From Hermetia illucens (taxonomy: Eukaryota; Arthropoda; Insecta; Diptera; Stratiomyidae): a DNA stretch of 64,000 bases. Location of the stretch: positions 205,288,595 through 205,352,594 of the forward strand of contig NC_051849.1 in NCBI RefSeq assembly GCF_905115235.1, read 5' to 3'. Below, one piece after another: positions 56,736 through 64,000 of the stretch. The translations under genes were made by a program, and so were the position numbers. The notes beneath the pieces are model-generated. The model had not been told where the DNA came from, made no database searches, and worked only from the letters and a program-made list of their open reading frames with translations. Position 1 is the first letter of the stretch, and every line of letters starts with the position of its first letter.

Positions 56736-59700
56736 GCTAAGGGAAAGTCGCACCGCGTCCTTGAAGAATTATTATGCCCCTTTTACTGGTTATAGTGCAC
56801 GTATTGATGATAATATCTCAAGCAGGCCTGTAACCGTTAGGAACTTTAGTATGTTCCCCACTTCCAGATGTTTCAGCTTTGCATCTGGTATTAAGTGTTC
56901 TCCCACATGTCTCGACCTACTTTGAACAAGTGCCGGACATTGTCCCAGGACGTGTATAAAGGTTACGTCCTCCTCCTCACAAAACTTGCAGGCAGTGTCC
57001 GTAGATATCCCTAGCTTCCGTAGGTGATAGTTCAGCCGACAATGACCAGTGAGAATTCCCATTATGATTCGGAGGTTCTTTCTGGTGAGGTTTAAGCAAT
57101 CCTTTGTGTGCATGGGTTCGTATCCCCCAATAAGCACCCCGGACTGCTCCATCCCTGGTAGGCCCGCCCAATATAGTTCCCTCAACCGTTTCTCTTCATT
57201 TCTTAGATTCATAGCCATGAAACCGTTTCCGATTCCACAGAAGGGTTCTGGCCCGTGTAAAGGCGTCCCTGCTCGCTTCTTGGCTAGTTCGTCCGCCGCC
57301 TCGTTGCCTTCCAACCCAGCATGGCTTAGAACCCAAAGTATCCAGACCTTTTTGGACGAGCCGAGTGTATTCAGTCTCTCAAGGCATTCCCATACCAGTT
57401 TAGAGTTCACCTGGTTGGACCTAAGTGCCTTGATGGCTGCTTGGCTTTTGGTGAGAATAGCTATGCTCTGCCCCCTATAGTTCCTTTGCAGATTAAAGGA
57501 GGCACATTTGTCTATCGCGTATATTTCCGCCTGGAATATGCTAGTGTACCTACCCATTGGCTCCAAGTACATTTTCCTTGGACCAATGACACCGGCACCC
57601 GCTCCCTCTGGTGCGAGGGATCTGTCAGTGTACCAAGTAATCAGTTGCTGGTTTAAGCCGTATGTCGCAGTCACGCTCTCCCAGTTTGCCTTGTTACTCC
57701 AACGTGTTTCAACGTTCTTATCGAAATAAAACCTCGTTGTCATGTTATCCCTTGGTATCATCAATTCGGGATACCGCCTAGGAAGGATATCAATCTTCCT
57801 TCGATTTAGGCAGCTCCCCGACTCACTGATACTACTGGCCATCCTGAATATTGATCTCCTCGCCTGCATCTGTATGTGCAGATGAGAGGGGTTAATCCCT
57901 GAAGAACCTCCTGCGATGCCGTTGGACATGTCCTCCATGTGCCCCACTGATACACAAGCAAGCCAGCCTTTGGAACTTATGTGCTGAGTTCGGTTCTTTC
58001 TTCCCAGATTACCGCTCCATAGGTAATCATTGGCCTTTCTATTGCAGTATATATCCAAAGTAGTATCTTCGGGCTGCAACCCCACTCTTTTCCTATATGG
58101 ATCTGCAAGTCATCAAAGCCCTCGTGGCTTTCCGACAAGTGTTTCCGACATGTGTCTTCCAGAATAATTTGTGGTCTACCGTAATTCCCACATATTTGAC
58201 CTCTGTTTCTCCTTTCACCTCCATATCATGTAATGTTATGGTTTCAGGTGATCCAGCTTACGCCTCCTAGTGAATGGTACTATGGTGGTTTTGGTTGGGT
58301 TGATCCGCAGTCCCACCTTCTTGCACCAGGCACTAGTAACCCTTAATCCAGTTTGGATTCTACCACATAGGGTATCTTCATATTTGCCCCTACAGATTAG
58401 AACAATGTCGTCCGCGTAGCCCTGGACTTGTATTCCAGTATTAGTTAACACGTCCAGGAGTTCATCCACTACCATACTCCACATCAGCGGCGATAGTACT
58501 CTACCCTGTGGACGAGTACCAAATTACCTGCATGCTTCCTTCTTGCAGACCGCGAATCTGCCCCTGGTACACCCAGGCCTCCTGAGCCAGCACTATTCCA
58601 ATGTTCTCCTTGGAACTTGCCCTTGCAATCACTGCAGATGCAGGTCTCGCATGGTGGAGGTTTATCTGGGCTATCTTCGTGCTGGCCATTGGCTCCGTTA
58701 TTGTTTGGAGCTCTTCTCCACTGTCGGAGCGTCACTCTCCTCCTCCAACATGGCACTTTCCTGCGCATCGCTATCCACCCTGAGCACTAGGAGTCCTAGG
58801 TCTAGGCCGTCCAGCTTCTGCTCTTCACTGGGCAGCAGGTCTATTTCCCTACTTGATCCAGTCGTTTCCGCCTCTATGGCTTTCGAGACTTCTTCAGGGA
58901 CCTTGGTATGTTTTCCACACGATGCCTCCTCCAAGGTCTCTTTCCTCGGCTTTCGCCTGTGCACATGCGCGGGTATGTTGCCAAATCGGTCATCTACCCC
59001 CATCGTGAGGAGTTTACCCTTGCCCTCCACCTTGCTTCTAAAGATTCTCCATAGTCGGGTATGGAGATCTTCATTCTGAGCGATTAGGAGGCTCATAAGG
59101 TCTTCTGTTTCTATTACCGCGGCTTTTGACAGAAAAATTCTGCGGTGTCTTCTCTCGCGCAGTCCACCAGTATAAGGCCTGGTCGAAAGCGTATCCCGGT
59201 GAACACCAGTTTCGAAGTCCAACTCTTGATCATCTGCTTGACGACAAAGTCCTCAATGATTTCCTGCTCCTCACGAGTGAGTATTTGCTCGGGGAACCTT
59301 TTTGGCAGTATGGCCAGTCGAATGCCTTGACCGCACTAGCATAGCTAATGGCGGGCTTCCTGGGTCTGGCCTTCACTCCTGACCTGCCCGGGTTTTCTCC
59401 CCCCTTGGGTTCAGGTTTGGATTTTTGGGAGCATTTCCTTCATGCGGGCTGATCTCTGCTGTTCCCCGTTTCCTCCGCTCCGGTAGAGATGGCTTAGGTC
59501 TGTCCTGAGCCTTCTTAAAGGCCTTTTCAGGTTTCAGGCCTTCCTTCAAATAGCGTAAATACCATTTAACACCGGCGCCACTGAGACCTGTCTCCTTCCT
59601 GACGTCTGTTACATTTATCTCAGACGTGCTTTTGCTGGTCTCTGCTCTTTGAGCAGTGGTGTTCATTGGCTGTTGTCCACGCAGTATACCAATGTTAACC

Positions 59701-60290
59701 TTGGATCCATTGCTTGACGTTCCAACTTCTCCCTTCTTGGGTGTAATCACCTGGCTCTCAGTAATTCGGAGACGTGCCTCCGCCTGATTAACCAGTTTTT
59801 GTCTGGTACGGGGCCCCGCTTGTTTAGTGTTCGTTTTCTTTTCTTTTTTTGTACTCATTTGATTCCCACGAGTATGGGGGTTAAGAGGTCCGCCGTGCCA
59901 TAGCGCTTCGTAGCACCGTAAGGTCTACCTTACTCATGGATGCGACCAAGTATCAGTGAGGCTCCGTTTGAATACAGTCAGTTACTCCCGACTGCAAACT
60001 ATCCAATGGGCACGGTTCGCATAACACCCTGGATTGGGGGAGGTGTTTTTCGATTCCCTAGTCTAGATCTGTAGGGTTTTGTTAATAGTAGGGTCACCTC
60101 GTACAGGGTGTGGCTACCACCACTCATTAACGGTCTTGGTAGACGAGAGGCTTGGCCCCTGAAAAGCCACGCACCGTCCCAAAGGAGAGACAGCTCATCC
60201 TCATAGACTCAGGTTGACCGCAGGGAGCTATGCTCTGCGTCAGTCTATCCTGCAGTGCACTGCTTGGGGGGTCAAGCAGTGATGATGATC
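56735..60290 (-). mobile_element. LOA/I-like LINE, longest copy, EN/RT partly deleted
   Basis: The 5' UTR is at about 60290-59860. ORF1 (59858-58700) begins MSTKKEKKTNTKQAGPRTRQ and includes AGVKWYLRYLKEGLKPEKAF. ORF2 starts at 58689 (MASTKIAQINLHHARPASAV), then loses most of the endonuclease and early RT, and resumes with WSMVVDELLDVLTNTGIQVQ and GYADDIVLICRG (58236-58484). A long frame of 431 codons (56790-58085) holds RNase H (ITWYTDRSLAPEGAGAGVIG, EIYAIDKCASFNL, SHAGLEGNEAADELAKKRAG) and a C-terminal finger (CKFCEEEDVTFIHVLGQCPA). In RNase H the usual TDGS reads TDRS. It ends tail to tail with another LINE at 56735. Confidence 0.85.
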
Positions 60291-60299
60291 TTGTAAGTC

Positions 60300-61490
60300 T
60301 TAATGTATTCCTCGGAAACCTGGGTTCTTAGCAAAAAAACTCCCAGACTGCTTTTAGAGATATTGAATTGGTAGAGCAGGGCCCATTCGTTAATAAAAAA
60401 TGTTGCCCGCAATTGCATTGAACTGTATGGCGTAGAACAGTGGAGGAAGAATACAAGCTTCTAGAAATATCGCGAAGGGAACTGAAGGACTCTGCCAGGA
60501 ATCAACTTCGATTTATTGGTCGTGCTATATCCCCGAGTTTATGGCCACCTTTTGGCCTCGCATTTTCTACAATTTGTTGTGTTCCCAAATTGGAAGGTTA
60601 GATCATCTCCAAATTTAAGTAATCCACATGCAACAAATGATAATGATTACCGGAAAAGCCGCAAGCTCTACCAAAATTCCCGCATATAATTAAAACATCT
60701 TCTTTGATTGGCAGTTCCGCAAATTTTAACTTTATCTTTTCAAGACTTTAGACACCTTTTCTTCAAAAACATAGCATAAATCATGGTTAGGGGTGCATGT
60801 TTGATTCTGCAGTTCGTACGCTGCACGATATACAGCTTGATGTGACCTATCTGTCTGTTTATCTTGGCTCCAAATTTGATTATGTGATGCAGATGATGCG
60901 GTAAATCCCGTAGTAACCACTTTCCTGTTGACAGTCGTACACTAAGCTATGTAAAATTGTTTATTTTACAAACATACCGTAAATCACTCTGACACCCCTA
61001 GCGTTGTAAGATAGTCTTGGTACGTACGGACCTAGGAGTATCTTTAATTCATTTGAGAATGGAAAAGATGCGATAGATGCAGTAGTCAGGAAGCACCCAC
61101 TTAGATTAGATTCGGAGTACCCAAAAATGTATGCGCATCACATTGTTGCGGAGTTGTCTAGGAGGTGACATATTGCAGGAGAAAGCTCCAAGAATTCGTT
61201 AATCAATTTCAATCCGTCTCCAAAACAGGCAGCCATTTTACAGAGGTTCATGGATTATTATTGATAGAAAATCGAACTTATCTTTCCAACTGAACATAGA
61301 TAAGATTGAAGACAGTCGCACCACCCCAATTCTTTGACAGCACCTCGAAGCAAGCTGTGAATTTATTTGGCAAACCCCTAGTAGATAAGCTCAATCTAAA
61401 TGTCAAAAACTTTATAATAGTTTTAATCTAAATTTTCTGTCAGATACACTAATTTTACCTCCTCAAATTAGATTTAAGGTTTGTTCATTA
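60300..61490. other. Least repetitive stretch, mostly unassigned
   Basis: This stretch has no copy elsewhere in the window and no clear transposon domain. On the minus strand 60732-60918 could be an exon: 62 codons preceded by a CAACAG acceptor, with a GTATGTTTG donor upstream at about 60980, and containing ELQNQTCTPNHDLCYVFEEK. I do not recognise the protein. The rest is AT-rich with no coding signal. Confidence 0.35.
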
Positions 61491-61516
61491 AGTTTTGTGT
61501 GAAGTAAAAGATAAAA

Positions 61517-62070
61517 ATGCGAACCTGGTATTTTCTCAGTATCGTCTTACTCGTCGTTCTTCAGTTGGCAGCCCAAACAAAAGAAAGTCCTCGCCAAGGA
61601 GACCAGCAGAGCGGAAAGGAGTGCTCGTTGGGACAGTTTCCCTTTGTTGTAGGTGTCAAATCCAAACAAGCCAATATGTTATTCAAAGTTCTCCAGGTTG
61701 CAGTTCTAGATGGGTACTACAATATTTGGTGTACGGCTGCTTTGATCACCGCTTCAAGAGGTCTGACAGTAGCGCATCGGTTCACTGGATGGACAAAGAG
61801 GGTAAAGGGAAACTTTCTAGTTAAAGAGTCATATTGAGTCCGTTACTACTTAACGATTGGGAATTATATATTTTAACGAAAATTAATTTAAATTTGTGGT
61901 TTGCGCAGGTATTCTTCTGCATGGGAGGCGACACAAAAGTGGTCAAAGGGTCCGATTTGCGATTTCGTCAAATCAAAGTTATCGTCGGTTGCCGCATGCA
62001 TCCAAAGGCAGAGATGCGGTTTGGCAGTAGTATTGGATATAATGTTGAGTATGATCAAGCAGTAATAACT
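61517..62070 (+). CDS. Divergent serine protease-like gene 5, exons 1-3 (3' part missing)
   Basis: Exon 1 (61517-61648, ATG in AAAAATGC context) encodes a signal peptide (MRTWYFLSIVLLVVLQLAAQ) and KECSLGQFPFV. Intron 1 is 48 nt (GTAGGT...CTCCAG) and has no stop, so it could also be read through. Exon 2 (61697-61801) encodes VAVLDGYYNIWCTAALITAS and TVAHRFTGW; the catalytic His is present but the next Cys is Arg. Exon 3 (61909-62070, CGCAG acceptor, GTAAGT donor) encodes VFFCMGGDTKVV, the KVIVGCRMHP strand and YNVEYDQAVIT with the catalytic Asp. All introns are phase 0, as in genes 1-4, but intron 2 is extra. There is no RIVGG-type activation site. It may be a non-catalytic protease homologue or a decaying copy; the 3' exons are not seen before the LINE at 62290. 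Confidence 0.75.
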
Positions 62071-62287
62071 GTAAGTGGAAAAGAACGCTTTATTTGCTCT
62101 TCTCATTCAGTAAAAGGGTAGGAACGTCGGATTGTCATACATGTAATTCGCGTAGTCCAATGACCAAAATAACATTGGGTAATTTCATCGCACGAATTCT
62201 GAAGCGCTACTATGTTAAGGCTTTGTGGAAATCTGGCGCTCTTTTTAGTTAAAATCGGTTTACTGTCTGTCTTTTTTTTTTTTTTTC
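62071..62287. other. Gene 5 intron remnant and LINE poly-A junction
   Basis: The sequence after the GTAAGT donor has no acceptor followed by an S1-like frame. It ends in a run of 16 T (62271-62286), which is the poly-A tail of the minus-strand R1-like LINE that follows. Confidence 0.55.
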
Positions 62288-64000
62288 GAGGAGGTGGAAA
62301 TCTTCAAAAGACACTGGTTTGGACACACCAGCATGTGGGATTTTTACCCACCAAACCACCCCCGACTCCTTCCCTGCCCCGCGGAACCACCATAAGGTAT
62401 TACATCACGGGGCGGAGTCAGCTCACTCAAGCTTAATCCCATTTCTTCTATACGCGGCGCACGTGACCGCGACCTTTCCTCTGCCTTTCGCAATTTATCT
62501 TGAATAGATGCGATCATGGAGTTGCCCGCATCCCAATTCTCTTGATGTGCTAGCATTTTCGGCACCAGATTTTCTGGTATCAGCACCTCTGCTAGAGTTT
62601 CCTCTAGATTCCTCCTTTCTTCCACAAATCTCGGACAGTGGAAGAATACATGCTCTGGGTCCTCTGGGACTCCATGGCAATTTGGACAGTCGGGTGAGGT
62701 CTCCAATTTAAACCTGTGAAGGTATTGGAGATATCCTCCATGTCCCGTGAGAAACAGGGTGAGATTATAATTAATCTCACCGTGTTGTCTCTCCAACCAC
62801 TCCTTGATGGCAGGAATGAGCCTGTGAGTCCACCGACCCTTTCCCGACCGTTCCCACCGCTCTTGCCATCTATTTATGGATTTCTCCCTCTCAGCATTCT
62901 TCCTCTGCGATAAGGAAAAGATTGGCTTTGCATGGTATATATTCGCCGTCTCATCTGCCAAGATGTCAATCGGCATCATTCCAGAGATGACGAATGCTGC
63001 ATCATCTGAGACAGTCCTGAAGGCAGAGGATACCCTCAGAGCTGTCCTCCTGTAGACTGCGTTGAGTTTGCTAGTGTTAACTGACATCCGCAACGCCTCG
63101 CTCCAAACTGGGATCGCATAGAGCATGATTGAGGTCACCACCCTGGCTATAAGCAACCTAGAGGTATGCCGTCGCCCTCCCACGTTCGGCAACATCCTGG
63201 CCAGGGCCACACGAGCTTTGGATGATTTATCACAAAGATACTGTACGTGTTGCTTATAGCTGAGCTTCCTGTCTATCACCACCCCCAAGTATTTGATGGT
63301 CGGCTTGGAAGTGATGATATGATTCCCGACTCTAACACAGGCGTAATTTCTCTTCCGGCGCTTCGTGATGAGGACTGCTTCTGTTTTTTCCTCCACAAGC
63401 GTCAAACCGGAGCTCTCCAACCAACATTTGACAGCACTGATTGCCTCACTTGAGTATAACTCAGCATCTTCAAGATGCTTTGCGACAACAACCAGTGCTA
63501 TGTCGTCAGCGTAACCCACCACTGTGGCTTTTCCGGAAGGAGAAGATTAAGTACATCGTTGTACATGATGTTCCACAGTAGTGGGCCCAATACGGAGCCC
63601 TGTGGGACACCCGCGGAAACAACATACTCCTGGGGTCCATCATCAGTGTCATACCAGAGCCTCCTTTCAGTTAAGTAACTAGCGAGATAGGCGGGAATAC
63701 CAGCCTTCGCTAGGGATTTGCGTATTAGATTCCCATTGGCCGAATTGAATGCATTTTTCGCGTCCAAGGTTACTACCACGCAATATTTGTTGGTACTACC
63801 CTTTCCGTGGATTGCATCTTCGGCCAAGCCAGTAACCAATTTGATGGCATCAATGGTTGATCTGGCTTTTCGGAACACATACTGCCGATCTGAAAGGCCG
63901 CCTTGGCTCGCAACAACCGGGAGTAATCTATTATAGATTACCCGCTCCAACATTTTCCCCACCATGTCCAAAAGACATATGGGTCAGTATGACGATGGTT
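62288..64000 (-). mobile_element. R1-like LINE (family A), RT and C-terminus, runs off the window
   Basis: Two long frames remain. At 63498-63971 are the RT motifs QYVFRKARSTIDAIKLVTGL, VVTLDAKNAFNSANGNLI and VPQGSVLGPLLWNIMYNDVL. At 62344-63522 (392 codons) are GYADDIALVVVAKHLEDAEL, then KYLGVVIDRKLSYKQHVQYL, the C-terminal finger CPNCHGVPEDPEHVFFHCPR and a proline/arginine-rich tail. The two frames are offset near 63520, so at least one frameshift lies at the catalytic YADD block. It is the best-preserved family A 3' half in the window and still has its poly-A tail, so it is a fairly recent insertion. The 5' end is outside the window. Confidence 0.85.

Noticed and set aside
56790-58085. 431-residue frame as a host RNase H-type gene
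   Set aside because: Domain order (post-RT part, RNase H, CCHC finger) and multiple copies show it to be LINE ORF2.
62344-63522. 392-residue frame as a host gene
   Set aside because: It contains YADD and the R1-like C-terminal finger and is followed by a poly-A tail on the same strand; it is LINE ORF2.

Overview
The window looks like repeat-dense insect DNA, most likely from a fly (Diptera). Reasons: secreted S1-family (trypsin/chymotrypsin-like) protease genes with very small phase-0 introns (48, 63, 107 and 135 nt), and a background made almost wholly of insect-type non-LTR retrotransposons (R1-like, LOA/I-like with RNase H, Jockey/CR1-like, RTE) and Gypsy and BEL/Pao fossils. There are no bacterial operons, no CRISPR array, and I found no tRNA or rRNA gene. 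The species cannot be named from the sequence alone.

The host content is a protease gene cluster that I rebuilt by joining short exons. Four related genes lie on the minus strand: gene 1 (exons 1-2 at 8841-9293, exon 3 at 7737-7841), gene 2 (27284-27742 and 19943-20272), gene 3 (40215-40679 and 38341-38670) and gene 4 (51386-51850 and 49447-49776). A fifth, divergent member lies on the plus strand at 61517-62070. Each minus-strand gene encodes a signal peptide, an R|IVNG-type activation site (R|VVNG in gene 3), the catalytic His (AHC) and Asp (FDV) and a C-x-x-GFGR segment. In genes 2-4 the reading frame stops at the same place, before the catalytic-serine (GDSGGP) region, which I cannot find for any copy.

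The cluster grew by tandem duplication of large blocks. Exon 1 of gene 2, gene 3 and gene 4 lie 12.9 and 11.2 kb apart, and the blocks carry the same transposon fossils in the same order: promoter-side flank, 196-bp satellite, Gypsy remnant, dispersed repeat, R1-like ORF1 piece, LOA-like LINE, R1-like RT/EN piece, BEL gag piece, RTE 3' piece, exons 4 and 3, RTE element in intron 2, exons 2 and 1. The gene 1-gene 2 block (9.3-27.7 kb) has the same skeleton but is older, with extra LINEs inserted.

By region: 1-7.6 kb is repeats, an RTE endonuclease fragment and a Gypsy fossil (3.3-6.4 kb). 7.6-9.3 kb is gene 1, flanked and invaded by Jockey/CR1-like LINE pieces. 9.5-15.3 kb is LINE, Gypsy and R1-like LINE. 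15.3-27.7 kb is the gene 2 block, whose intron 2 is split by a nearly complete R1-like LINE (21.2-25.3 kb) and a LOA-like LINE (25.5-26.8 kb). 27.7-51.9 kb holds the two younger blocks. 52.3-60.3 kb is three LINEs placed end to end. 61.5-62.1 kb is gene 5, followed at once by another R1-like LINE that runs off the window.
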